From Anaerolineales bacterium UBA2181 (GTDB lineage Bacteria > Chloroflexota > Anaerolineae > Promineifilales > UBA4811): a stretch of DNA of 64,000 nucleotides. The position numbers and the translations under genes are program-made. The notes under the pieces are model-generated. The model saw only the letters and a list, made by a program, of their open reading frames with translations. It ran no database searches and had not been told where the DNA came from. The stretch spans positions 26,639-90,638 of the forward strand of contig DCVT01000014.1 in the NCBI GenBank assembly GCA_002328075.1, written 5' to 3'. Position 1 is the first letter of the stretch, and every line of letters starts with the position of its first letter. Positions 17,422 to 25,988 of the stretch are shown here, in pieces.

Positions 17422-19332
17422 ATGAAAAACAGAACAGCCTTCAAGTTCATTGGGTTGACCTTCTTGCTCCTGACGCTGGTGTCAATCCCCTTCTCCGCCG
17501 CCGCTCTGTCACCATCCGAGCAAGGTGCAGAGCCCTTTGTTGAGGGAGAGGTTCTGCTCAAAGTAAAGCCGGGAGTCTCTGCATCCGAGGTAGCGCGCGC
17601 AGTCGGGGGCACGGTCGTGCGCAGCATCGGCGATGGGAGCATATTGGTGTTGAGGGTCGGGCATGGGGCCGTCTCCGCTGCCGTGCAGGCGCTGAACGGC
17701 CGTGCCGGGGTGGTCTTTGCCGAGCCTAACTGGCTGCGCCAGCTCCACGACGCGCCGAACGACTCCGGCTACGTCCTCAAGTGGGACCTGCACAACGGTG
17801 GCACCCTGTGCGATGGCACCGATTGTGCCAACCTCGACGCCGACATGGACTGGCAGGAAGCCTATACCTATCTGGGCAGCAATTTTAACGGTTCGGCGGT
17901 GGTAGCAGTGATCGACACCGGTATCGATGCCGGTCACCCCGATCTGAACGGCAAAATCTTCCCCGGCTGGGATTTCCTTGCCGGTGACGACGATCCGGCC
18001 GACACCTACGGGCACGGGACCCACGTGGCGGGCATCGCGCTGGCCGTAACCAACAACAATGATGGCACCGCTGGGGTCGGCTATAGCCCCAACATCAAGG
18101 TCATGCCGCTGCGCGTCTGTGACCAGAGCGGCTGCCCGACGACCGCCATCGTGAACGCCATTTACCACGCGGCAGACAACGGGGCGAACGTGATCAACCT
18201 CAGCCTTGGGGGTAGGATCGGCTCTTCGGCCGAAGAAGCGGCCATCAACTACGCCTGGAGCAAGGGGTTGGTCATCGCCGCCTCGTCCGGGAACGATGGT
18301 GCCCGCAAGGTGTCCTACCCGGCAGCTTTTGTCAACTGCATTGCCGTGGGCAGCACCAACTGGCATGACCTGCTGGCCGGCTACTCCAACAAGGGCAGCG
18401 CCCTCGACGTGGTGGCGCCCGGCGGAGATATGAGCGGTTATCATGACCCGGGCGGAATCTACAGCACCATGCCGACCTACGATGTGTATCTCACCACGTC
18501 GTACTCCTACTCAAAGAACTATGACCAGCTCCAGGGCACCTCGATGGCCGCGCCGCAGGTATCCGGCCTGGCCGGCCTGCTCTTCGCCGTGGGCGTGACC
18601 GACAACAATGGCGACGGCAAGACCAACGACGAGATCCGGCAGATCATCGAAAGCACGGTGGACGATCTGGGGGCCGTCGGCTGGGATCAAAGCTTTGGCT
18701 GGGGTCGGGTCAACGTGTACAACGCAGTTGTTGCGGCGGGCGGCGGCGGTGGCCAGAACCAGCCGCCCACCGCCGACTTTACCTACACCACGTCGGACCT
18801 GACGGCAACCTTGACCGATACGAGCACCGATTCTGACGGCAGCGTCGTAGCGTGGAGCTGGACCTTTGGCGATGGATACACATCAGCGGAGCAGAACCCA
18901 TCGCACACCTACGCAGAGGGCGGCACCTATCCAGTCAGCCTGACCGTGACGGACGATGATGGCGCGACCGGTACCGCGAGCCAGAGTGTGACTGTGAGCA
19001 GCGGAGGGGGCGGCGATGCGTTCATGTATGTGTTTGACATCGCCATGTCGTACAAGACGGCCGGCCCGAACCGGAGCGCCATCGCCGGGGTGACCATCAA
19101 AGACACCGCCGGCAATCTCGTAGGCGGTGCGACGGTCAATGGCACCTGGAGCGGTGCCTACTCCGGCTCGGCCAGCGGCGTGACCGGCGCCGACGGTACA
19201 GTGAGGTTTGAGTCGGGCAAGGTGCGCCAGTCCGCCACCTTTACCTTTACGGTGAACGACGTGGTCAAGGGTGGCTACACCTACGATCCGGCCCGGAACG
19301 TAGAGACCAGCGACAGCATCACGGTGCCGTGA
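17422..19332 (+). CDS. Secreted subtilisin-like (S8) serine protease with PKD domain
   Basis: A 636-residue exported protease. The signal peptide (lysine-arginine start, hydrophobic about 9-28, AAA) is followed by an inhibitor-like propeptide (VEGEVLLKVKPG onward). The catalytic domain spans about 115-440 with the triad Asp in VAVIDTGIDAGHPDL, His in HGTHVAGIA and Ser in GTSMAAPQVSGLA. A PKD domain follows (PTADFTYTTSD, SWTFGDG, HTYAEGGTYPVSLTV), then a C-terminal Ig-like domain of about 105 residues. The ATG at 17422 is chosen because GGGAGG lies seven bases upstream and the signal peptide begins there. It probably degrades extracellular protein or processes surface proteins. Confidence 0.93.
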   Translation: MKNRTAFKFIGLTFLLLTLVSIPFSAAALSPSEQGAEPFVEGEVLLKVKPGVSASEVARAVGGTVVRSIGDGSILVLRVGHGAVSAAVQALNGRAGVVFAEPNWLRQLHDAPNDSGYVLKWDLHNGGTLCDGTDCANLDADMDWQEAYTYLGSNFNGSAVVAVIDTGIDAGHPDLNGKIFPGWDFLAGDDDPADTYGHGTHVAGIALAVTNNNDGTAGVGYSPNIKVMPLRVCDQSGCPTTAIVNAIYHAADNGANVINLSLGGRIGSSAEEAAINYAWSKGLVIAASSGNDGARKVSYPAAFVNCIAVGSTNWHDLLAGYSNKGSALDVVAPGGDMSGYHDPGGIYSTMPTYDVYLTTSYSYSKNYDQLQGTSMAAPQVSGLAGLLFAVGVTDNNGDGKTNDEIRQIIESTVDDLGAVGWDQSFGWGRVNVYNAVVAAGGGGGQNQPPTADFTYTTSDLTATLTDTSTDSDGSVVAWSWTFGDGYTSAEQNPSHTYAEGGTYPVSLTVTDDDGATGTASQSVTVSSGGGGDAFMYVFDIAMSYKTAGPNRSAIAGVTIKDTAGNLVGGATVNGTWSGAYSGSASGVTGADGTVRFESGKVRQSATFTFTVNDVVKGGYTYDPARNVETSDSITVP

Positions 19333-19392
19333 CGGCCGGCAGAGGCTGCCGGCGCAAAGTGCGGCCGTCAGGAAAGGAATAAGCCAACGAGT

Positions 19393-19422
19393 GAGGTCGC
19401 ACCCGGATCCGGGTGCGACCTC
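19393..19422. terminator. Perfect 30-base palindrome after the protease gene
   Basis: 19393-19407 is the exact reverse complement of 19408-19422, giving a stem of about 13 bp with a GATC loop. No T-tract follows, so it may act as a transcript-end stabiliser or Rho-assisted terminator rather than a classic intrinsic terminator. Confidence 0.5.
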
Positions 19423-19560
19423 TTACATGTCGGGAAGGCCCTTCGCGCGGCCGTGACAGCGTCGTCGATTTCGGTGTCGCGGTGGTGTCCCGGCCAAGCA
19501 CTCCATGCGGCGTGTATTCTTGGCCAACACGGACTTGATCTTTGGAAGGCGGTTTGGGAG

Positions 19561-19633
19561 TGCCCCCAAGGGGATTCGAACCCCTGTCACCGGCTTGAAA
19601 GGCCGATGTCCTGGTCCTCTAGACGATGGGGGC
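19561..19633 (-). tRNA. tRNA-Glu (anticodon UUC)
   Basis: A cloverleaf is readable on the minus strand: acceptor stem GCCCCCA/TGGGGGC, anticodon loop CTTTCAA, T-loop GTTCGAATCCCC and discriminator A. The CCA end is not encoded. A promoter lies just upstream at 19650-19677. Confidence 0.97.
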
Positions 19634-19649
19634 CTGACCGACCGGCCGG

Positions 19650-19677
19650 ATTGTACCATGCCACCCTCGGGTGTCAA
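19650..19677 (-). promoter_or_regulatory. Promoter of tRNA-Glu
   Basis: On the minus strand a consensus TTGACA (19672-19677) and TACAAT (19650-19655) are 16 bases apart, placing the start about ten bases before the tRNA. Confidence 0.8.
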
Positions 19678-19706
19678 GCAACGTCCGATACAGGAGATCT
19701 AGACGG

Positions 19707-20342
19707 ATGGACAAGCCACTCAAGTTGATCGGCAAAGCGCTACGGGCGTACTGGGACGAAGCCTTCACCCTGATGGTTCTCAACCTGATATGGCTGGTGG
19801 CCCAGGTGCTGATCATCCCGGGGCCGGCAGCCACGGCCGCGCTTTTCTACGTAACCCATCGGGTGGCACGCGGTCAGTTCGCCAGGCTATCCGATTTCTG
19901 GGGGGCGTTCAATCGCTTTTTCCTGAGCAGTTGGAAGTGGGGCGCACCCAATCTCTTGGTGGTCCTGGTGTTGGGGTACGCGGCCTATTTCTACGCGCTG
20001 GGGCCGTTTCCTCAACCGTACGCGTTCGTGTTGATGTGCCTTAACCTTGTGCTGCTGGCCGGCTGGCTGTTCCTGCAGCTGTTTGCGCTTCCCTTCTGGG
20101 TGGATCAGGCTGACCAGCGGGTTGGTCTGGCTCTACGCAACGCAGTGGTGATGCTGGCCCACAACCTGAGGCTGGCGGCGCTGGTATTCGCCATCATGAT
20201 AGCGCTGTTGGCGCTGACAGTCGCTTTTTGGATCTTGCTGGGAATGGTGACCGTTGCCCTCTTGGCCATGGTGGGCAACACGGCCGTGGCTGCTCAGCTC
20301 GACGCACTGGAACAGACCGGCGACTCAATGCCGGCCGAATGA
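19707..20342 (+). CDS. Integral membrane protein (YesL/DUF624-like)
   Basis: A 211-residue protein with about five hydrophobic segments (roughly 22-45, 86-105, 112-135, 155-175 and 175-198). The opening KALRAYWDEAFTLMVLNLIWL resembles YesL/DUF624 proteins, often found near sugar-transport genes and of unknown function. The ATG at 19707 is preferred for its upstream AGGAG. It converges with the glucan phosphorylase gene 70 bases away; no functional link is evident. The family call is tentative. Confidence 0.65.
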   Translation: MDKPLKLIGKALRAYWDEAFTLMVLNLIWLVAQVLIIPGPAATAALFYVTHRVARGQFARLSDFWGAFNRFFLSSWKWGAPNLLVVLVLGYAAYFYALGPFPQPYAFVLMCLNLVLLAGWLFLQLFALPFWVDQADQRVGLALRNAVVMLAHNLRLAALVFAIMIALLALTVAFWILLGMVTVALLAMVGNTAVAAQLDALEQTGDSMPAE

Positions 20343-20412
20343 CCCGCTCGACGAAGTTCTGGGTTGCCCCCAGGGTGATTCCGGCGCGCCGGGCGCCAGC
20401 AGCCCAGGCGTC

Positions 20413-22569
20413 TCAGGCAGGCGGCCGCGCGGCCGCCGCGCGAGCAGCTGGCAGATAGGCCCGTTCGGTGTACTCCTTGAGCATTCGCCGCAACGAAAAA
20501 GCCGGCGAAACGGTCCGCATCGACTCTTTCATCGCCTGAACCCACCCGCGCGGTATGCCGTCTGCATCGCGCTGGTAGAACAGGGGTACCACTTCCTGCT
20601 CCAGCAATTGGTACAGCGATTCGGCGTCAGGAGCGTCTTGGTCCTCTCCCTCGTCGCGATGATTCCGCCCACCGATGGCCCAGCCGTTGTCCCCGTCGTA
20701 CGCCTCTGGCCACCAACCGTCCAGGACCGAAAGGTTCAGCGTTCCGTTCAGCGCCGCCTTTTGACCGCTGGTGCCGCTGGCTTCGTACGGGCGGCGGGGG
20801 TTGTTGAGCCAAACGTCCACGCCCTGGACCAGGTATCGGGCGAGATTCATATCATAGTCCTGGACAAAGGCAATCCGTGCCCCTAACTGGTGGTCCTTGG
20901 CCAGATTGACCACCTGTTGGATGAGGTGCTTGGCCGGCTCATCGGCCGGGTGGGCTTTGCCGGCGAAGATGAGCTGTACCGGCCGGTTGCTGTCCAACAG
21001 AATCCGTTTCAGCCGCTCCAGGTCGCGGAACACCAGTGTCGCCCGCTTGTACGTGGCAAACCGACGGGCAAAGCCGATGGTGAGCGCCTCAGGATCGAGC
21101 ATGGTACCGCTGGCCAGCAACTGCGTGGCATCGGCCTCTCCCTCGATCCAGCGCTGACGGGCGCGGTCCCAGATGAACGAGAACATTTTGCGCTTGAGGT
21201 CTTGCTTGACGTTCCAGAGCTCATGGTCCGGCACATCATAGACTCGCTGCCAGAGGGCCGGGTCGTCGTGGTGCTGTAGCCAGTCCGGACCCAGATGGCG
21301 GTCCAACAGGCGGTCGATCTCTCCAGAGACCCAGCTTGGCGTGTGGATCCCGTTGGTGATGGAGATCATGGGCGCCGGTTGCCCGGACCAGAGGTTCTGC
21401 CACATCTTGCCGCTCACTGCGGTGTGAATTTTGCTCACCCCGTTGATGTAACGAGAATTCCGCATGGCAAGCACCGTCATGTTAAAGTTGTTCCCCCATC
21501 CATCGTGGTGTGCTGCCAGTTGCATAAAGCGCTCCCGGTCCAGACCCATATCGTCCCAGAAATGCCAAAAATACCTTTCGACCAGGTTGAACGGAAAGGC
21601 ATCATGGCCGGCCGGCACAGGCGTGTGCGTGGTGAAAACCGAGGTCTCGAAGGCAGCTTGGTGGGCCTGTTCATACGTCATTCCGGTCTGGACGAGCTCT
21701 CGAATCCGCTCCAACACCAGGAACGCCGAGTGTCCCTCGTTCATGTGCCAGACCGTCGGTTGTAGGCCAAGGGCTCGCAAGACACGCAACCCCCCGATGC
21801 CCAGGATCACCTCCTGCTGCAAACGCATCTCCTGGTCGCCCCCATACAGCCGGGCCGTCAATTCCCGATCCCAGGGGGCATTTGCCTCGAAATCGGTATC
21901 CATCAGAAAGATGCGCACCCGGCCGACCCGCACGCACCATGCCCGAACGAGCACGTCGCGCGTGTCCAGCCGCACCGGTACCGTGAGACGATCTCCGTTG
22001 CCGTTCATCACGGGCAGGATGGGGGTGTCGGTAAAATCGACTGCCTCGTGCACGGCTTCCTGCCACCCATGCGCCGGGATCCGCTGGCGGAAATACCCCT
22101 GCGGGTACATGAAACCCACCCCCACCAGAGGGACACCCAGGTCGCTGGCCTCTTTGCAGTGGTCGCCAGAAAGAATCCCCAAACCACCCGAATAGATCGG
22201 CAGCGAATTGTGCAGGCCAAACTCGGCCGAAAAGTAGGCGATGGTAGATCGTTTGTGCTCAGGATAGACGCCAGGGAACCACAAGCCACCGTTCTGCATC
22301 TCGGCGTCGTATCGCATCATCACACGCTCCAGCTTGCGCCGGAACGGGATGTTCTGCGCCAGCCGGTCGATATCTGTTTGTGTCATGCTCCGTAGCATCT
22401 TGACCGGATTGTGACGCGTTCGGCGCCACGCCGGATAGTCCCACATCCGAAACAACTCGCGGGCATCTGCCTGCCACACCCACCAGAGGTTGTACGCCAG
22501 GTCGTTCAACCGCGCGATGCATTCGGGCAATTCAACCGTATTGTGGTTGGGACACTGACAATCAATCAT
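20413..22569 (-). CDS. glgP: Alpha-glucan (glycogen) phosphorylase
   Basis: A 718-residue cytoplasmic enzyme releasing glucose-1-phosphate from alpha-1,4-glucan. It starts with the short N-terminal domain of the thermophile-type phosphorylases (LNDLAYNLWWVWQADARELF), then the substrate domain (YFSAEFGLHNSLPIYSGGLG, HMNEGHSAFL) and the PLP domain with the conserved lysine in EASGTSGQKAALNGT. The ATG at 22569 is chosen because GAGGAG lies eight bases upstream; an ATG three bases earlier runs into a stop at once. The C-terminus is an odd Ala/Arg run encoded by a perfect 18-base GC palindrome at 20420-20437. It is divergent from the LuxR-Kelch gene. Confidence 0.93.
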   Translation of the reverse strand: MIDCQCPNHNTVELPECIARLNDLAYNLWWVWQADARELFRMWDYPAWRRTRHNPVKMLRSMTQTDIDRLAQNIPFRRKLERVMMRYDAEMQNGGLWFPGVYPEHKRSTIAYFSAEFGLHNSLPIYSGGLGILSGDHCKEASDLGVPLVGVGFMYPQGYFRQRIPAHGWQEAVHEAVDFTDTPILPVMNGNGDRLTVPVRLDTRDVLVRAWCVRVGRVRIFLMDTDFEANAPWDRELTARLYGGDQEMRLQQEVILGIGGLRVLRALGLQPTVWHMNEGHSAFLVLERIRELVQTGMTYEQAHQAAFETSVFTTHTPVPAGHDAFPFNLVERYFWHFWDDMGLDRERFMQLAAHHDGWGNNFNMTVLAMRNSRYINGVSKIHTAVSGKMWQNLWSGQPAPMISITNGIHTPSWVSGEIDRLLDRHLGPDWLQHHDDPALWQRVYDVPDHELWNVKQDLKRKMFSFIWDRARQRWIEGEADATQLLASGTMLDPEALTIGFARRFATYKRATLVFRDLERLKRILLDSNRPVQLIFAGKAHPADEPAKHLIQQVVNLAKDHQLGARIAFVQDYDMNLARYLVQGVDVWLNNPRRPYEASGTSGQKAALNGTLNLSVLDGWWPEAYDGDNGWAIGGRNHRDEGEDQDAPDAESLYQLLEQEVVPLFYQRDADGIPRGWVQAMKESMRTVSPAFSLRRMLKEYTERAYLPAARAAAARPPA

Positions 22570-22603
22570 CCATATATCTCCTCGCACCAAACAACAGCGC
22601 CAG

Positions 22604-22631
22604 ATTATAACCTCTGGCCAATCAAAGGCAA
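22604..22631 (-). promoter_or_regulatory. Promoter of the glucan phosphorylase gene
   Basis: On the minus strand TTGCCT (22626-22631) and TATAAT (22604-22609) are 16 bases apart. The -35 lies only seven bases from the -35 of the divergent LuxR-Kelch promoter, so a bound regulator could affect both. Confidence 0.75.
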
Positions 22632-22638
22632 GGCCAGG

Positions 22639-22666
22639 TTGCCCTTTGGCCACGCTGGTTTATAAT
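22639..22666 (+). promoter_or_regulatory. Promoter of the LuxR-Kelch gene
   Basis: TTGCCC (22639-22644) and a perfect TATAAT (22661-22666) are 16 bases apart. The start codon at 22676 is only nine bases past the -10, so the transcript should be leaderless or nearly so. Confidence 0.75.
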
Positions 22667-22675
22667 GGTCCGGCG

Positions 22676-24046
22676 ATGGTGGAATCGGGCGAGCCGCTCA
22701 GCGCGCGGGAACAGGAAATCGTGTGTCTCCTGGCCACAGGAGCCACCAACCGGATGATAGCTCACCAGCTGGGCATCAGTCCGAACACGGTCAAGGTTCA
22801 TCTGCGCAACGTGTTTTCCAAACTGGGCATCAGTTCGCGCACTGAGGCCACCGTTTTTGCCATCCGTGAGGGGTGGGTTGAGGTGGGGGATCAAGCGGCA
22901 GGTCAGGTCGACTTGCCGACGGTGGTTTTGCCGGAGGAGCAGCCCCGCCGCGATGTGGCTTTGGACCGGATTGTGCTGCCTCCTCTCCCCTGGTACAAAC
23001 GCCTCTACCTGGCAGTCAGTGTGTTGACGGCTGCACTGCTGGCCCTGCTAACCTGGCCTCGGTCCGCTGCAACGCTGGCAGACGGCTGCGACAACGAATT
23101 CACCGCCGGTTGCGTCCAGGAGGGCAATAACCTGGCCGTCAGTGAGCCCGAATCGCTCTGGGTTAGTGCATCTCCCCTATCAATCGCCCGGGGCCGGTTT
23201 GGCGTGGCTCACCTGGGTGGGCGGATCTATGTAATCGGAGGCGAAACGGCGGCCGGATTGACCGCCAGTGTGATGGCGTACGATCCAATGCTGGACCTCT
23301 GGGCTCTTTGCAGCGACAAACCTACCCCGGCCGCCAACGTGCAGGCGGTTGCCGTGCAGCAGCAAATACTGGTTCCCGGCGGCAGTGACGACAACGGCGA
23401 CCCGCTCACCAGCGTAGAGCTGTACGACCCGGGCGCTGACCGTTGGTCAAACCGTGCTCCACTGCCGGCGCCTCTGACCGCCTATGCGGCCGCGACCTGG
23501 AGCGACCAGGTGTTTCTGTTCGGAGGTTGGGACGGTCGATCCTATTCTGGGGCTAGCTGGGTCTACGACCTGGGTGTGGACAGATGGCAGCCGGTGGCAC
23601 CGATGCCTACGCCGCGAGGTTTTGCTGCTGCCGTCACCACGGAGTCAGGCATCCTGGTGGTGGGCGGGTACGACGGTCGGCGCGAATACGCCGCCTGCGA
23701 GCGGTATCTCCCGGACACCAATGTCTGGGAGAGCTGTTCCTCGATGTCTACGCCCCGGGGCGGGCCGAGCGGGGCGGAAGTGGCAGGGCAGGTTTACCTC
23801 ATCGGTGGCGGTTGGAGTTCGTTTGTGACGTTTAGCGAGCGGTACAATTCGGCAACCGACACATGGCACAATGTCGAGACTCCGCTGCTGATGGCGGGAG
23901 GAGAATGGCGAAATCTGGGGGCCGTGCGAGTGGGTACCCGGATCTATGCGCTGGGAGGGTGGCAGCGCGGCCGGTACCTGGATGTGAACCTGGCCTTTGA
24001 GACGCTGCCTAACCGGTTATACCTGCCGGCAGCGATCAGCCGTTAG
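22676..24046 (+). CDS. LuxR-type DNA-binding domain, one membrane helix, extracytoplasmic Kelch propeller
   Basis: A 456-residue protein. Residues about 8-67 are a LuxR/GerE helix-turn-helix (LSAREQEIVCLLATGATNR, GISPNTVKVHLRNVFSKLG). Residues about 109-127 form one membrane helix preceded by YKR. Residues about 170-445 contain six Kelch blades (GRIYVIGG, QILVPGG, DQVFLFGGWDG, SGILVVGGYDG, GQVYLIGGG, TRIYALGGW). It ends in RLYLPAAISR. The layout is N-in, C-out, like ToxR/CadC one-component regulators, so it may sense something outside and regulate genes directly; the divergent glgP is an obvious candidate (inference). An upstream in-frame TTG lies inside the promoter and is rejected as start. 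Confidence 0.85.
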   Translation: MVESGEPLSAREQEIVCLLATGATNRMIAHQLGISPNTVKVHLRNVFSKLGISSRTEATVFAIREGWVEVGDQAAGQVDLPTVVLPEEQPRRDVALDRIVLPPLPWYKRLYLAVSVLTAALLALLTWPRSAATLADGCDNEFTAGCVQEGNNLAVSEPESLWVSASPLSIARGRFGVAHLGGRIYVIGGETAAGLTASVMAYDPMLDLWALCSDKPTPAANVQAVAVQQQILVPGGSDDNGDPLTSVELYDPGADRWSNRAPLPAPLTAYAAATWSDQVFLFGGWDGRSYSGASWVYDLGVDRWQPVAPMPTPRGFAAAVTTESGILVVGGYDGRREYAACERYLPDTNVWESCSSMSTPRGGPSGAEVAGQVYLIGGGWSSFVTFSERYNSATDTWHNVETPLLMAGGEWRNLGAVRVGTRIYALGGWQRGRYLDVNLAFETLPNRLYLPAAISR

Positions 24047-25019
24047 GCTGCCTGGGGCTGAGGCCCTGCGCCAGGCGCTCTATCTTGGAGAGGGTTTCGC
24101 GCCAGGTGATCTCTGACAGGCCCAACTTTTCCCGCAGCTCGTCGGTGTTGGCGCCCTTGATAAAGCTGTGTACTGATGAGGTCCACCTCAGGTTCTCGAA
24201 CGATACAGGCTTGGCAACCTCAGCCAGCTCCTCCAGGTCACGAAGGATGTACTCCAGGTTCCTTGGGGTGCAAGTGAAAAGCGTTTCCTGAGGGTTGTAT
24301 TGTCCCAGGTACTCATCCAGCAGCGATAGCCAGGTTGGATCAAGCGGGATGACCCGTTCCTTGTACCGTTTGGCCGGGCTTCGGTAGCGGACAAAGAGCG
24401 CCGGCCGCTCCGAGTCGGACCGATCGATGTGGTTGAGATTGATACCCATCGCCTCGCCCTTTTTTATGCCGGTATCCAGAATTAGTGAGAGAAGGAGGAG
24501 CGGCCGCGCGTCACCTTTGCGGCCTCCTGCGCCAGCCTTCACTTGTTGCCCTGCAGCCAGCAACCGGTTAACTTGGTCCTCGGTCAACACCTCGGGCAAG
24601 GGACTCCGGACTGAGTAGTGGATAACGGGCGCTCCCGGGTCGGACACCAATATTCCTCCCTTGTGCAGCCACTTGAAAAACACCTTCAGAGTTGTGACCC
24701 GACGGGCATAGGTCTTGGGGCTGCATGGCACACCGCGCTCCCGCTGCAGCCAGTTCAGGAAATCGTTGAGGTTTTTGGTGGTGACCTGGCCGATAGGTTG
24801 GCCGATGCCCAAGTACCTTCCCAGCAGGTTAAGGTCACTGGTAAACGCCTGCACGGTATATTGGCTAAACCCCTCGTACCGCATGTACTTGACAAAAGCG
24901 CCAATCGTTGCCTTGAGCGACATATCTGGTGTGAGATGGAGGGGCACCTGTTCCGGCCCAGTGGCGGGAAATGTCGCAATGCGCGTCTCTGCGTCGTTCA
25001 TGTGTGCTGTCTCGCTCAT
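24036..25019 (-). CDS. Tyrosine-recombinase-like protein, catalytic residues missing
   Basis: A 327-residue protein with the phage-integrase layout: a SAM-like core-binding domain at about 35-125 (FVKYMRYEGFSQYTVQAFTSDL, LNWLQRERG) and a catalytic-like domain from about 140. The expected residues are degraded: the first arginine motif reads TGIKKGEAMG, the HxLR box reads SFENLRWTSS, and the region of the late His and the Tyr nucleophile (LGLSEITWRETLSKIERL) has neither. It therefore probably binds DNA without strand exchange. AGGA precedes the ATG. It overlaps the convergent LuxR-Kelch gene by 11 bases. No att sites are evident. Confidence 0.75.
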   Translation of the reverse strand: MSETAHMNDAETRIATFPATGPEQVPLHLTPDMSLKATIGAFVKYMRYEGFSQYTVQAFTSDLNLLGRYLGIGQPIGQVTTKNLNDFLNWLQRERGVPCSPKTYARRVTTLKVFFKWLHKGGILVSDPGAPVIHYSVRSPLPEVLTEDQVNRLLAAGQQVKAGAGGRKGDARPLLLLSLILDTGIKKGEAMGINLNHIDRSDSERPALFVRYRSPAKRYKERVIPLDPTWLSLLDEYLGQYNPQETLFTCTPRNLEYILRDLEELAEVAKPVSFENLRWTSSVHSFIKGANTDELREKLGLSEITWRETLSKIERLAQGLSPRQPNG

Positions 25020-25184
25020 GGTCTATTCCTGCCGTGCAAATGCTTTCGTATAGTATAGTATTCGAGATGGGAAGGTTTGTCAACTTGCCTGTGTGCCGTT
25101 TTCTGTTTAGAATTGGATGCTTGCCCGATTTTAGATTGCGAGCCAGATGGTGGTTCCCATGTGAGCGGGTGGGTTGAGAGCAGT

Positions 25185-25988
25185 ATGAGCAGCAGCGACA
25201 AAAGCCGGTATCAGGTTGGGCGCACCCTGGTGATGTGGGTGCTCCTGGGCTTGGCACTTGCCTGGGGCTGGAAGGTCCAGGCCGCCAACGGCATCACCTC
25301 ACCGCGCGACAACGCGGTGGTGCGCGGTCAGGTGGTCATTGAAGGCACGGCCTCTGATCCCAGTTTCTTGCGCTATGAACTCTCCTTCCTAAAGGAATTC
25401 GACCCGCTGGGGGATTGGGTGGTTTTCTTTACGTCCGACAAGCAGGTGGTGAGCGGGATGCTGGCGGTCTGGGATACCAGCATTGGACGCGAAGCCGGAA
25501 GTCCCTTTTACCCTGATGGCACGTACCGTCTTCGGCTCCGCGTGGTGCGTCAGGATTCCAACTATGACGAATACTATGTGTTGGGTCTCTCGTTGGCCAA
25601 CGAATCGGCTGCGTTGACACCAACCGTGACGCCCACGGAGGGGGCGGAGCTCGCGCCCAGTCCGACTTCTGCGGTCATGATCCCGACCGAGTTGCCGACG
25701 CTAACCCCGTTTCCTTCGACCACACCGCGGCCGACGCCAAGCGCCGACGATTCGGAGACGCCGGATACGGGTACCACCGCGGACTCTGGCGGGACCGGGT
25801 TGCGCCTGGAGGGCCAGTTTGATACCGCGCGCGTCAAGGGAGGGCTGCTCACGGGCGTCAGACTCGCCCTGGCGTCCTTTGCCCTTTTGGCTGTTTACGT
25901 TGTGGTGCGCGGTGGGCTGCGCAGATCTCTGGCGTGGCTCGGCTCGCGCCGACGCCGCGAGACTCCGGTCGCACGGCGCGGGCGATGA
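25185..25988 (+). CDS. Membrane protein with N- and C-terminal helices and Pro/Thr-rich linker
   Basis: A 267-residue protein of unknown function. An N-terminal hydrophobic segment (about 17-33, possible signal anchor) is followed by an Ig-like beta domain (ITSPRDNAVVRGQVVIEGTA, YRLRLRVVRQDSNY), a Thr/Pro-rich linker of about 60 residues, and a membrane helix near the end followed by a very basic tail. This implies an extracytoplasmic domain anchored at its C-terminus. The ATG at 25185 is chosen because the hydrophobic segment starts shortly after it. Its stop overlaps the start of pth by four bases (ATGA). Confidence 0.65.
   Translation: MSSSDKSRYQVGRTLVMWVLLGLALAWGWKVQAANGITSPRDNAVVRGQVVIEGTASDPSFLRYELSFLKEFDPLGDWVVFFTSDKQVVSGMLAVWDTSIGREAGSPFYPDGTYRLRLRVVRQDSNYDEYYVLGLSLANESAALTPTVTPTEGAELAPSPTSAVMIPTELPTLTPFPSTTPRPTPSADDSETPDTGTTADSGGTGLRLEGQFDTARVKGGLLTGVRLALASFALLAVYVVVRGGLRRSLAWLGSRRRRETPVARRGR

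Noticed and set aside
20420..20437. Perfect 18-base GC palindrome, possible terminator
   Set aside because: It lies inside the glgP coding end, codes for the Ala/Arg run, and has no T-tract.
20413..20470. YLPA near the glucan phosphorylase C-terminus, resembling the YLP tail
   Set aside because: The enzyme is cytoplasmic and the motif is followed by an Ala/Arg run, unlike the YLPxxhxR ends of the exported proteins.
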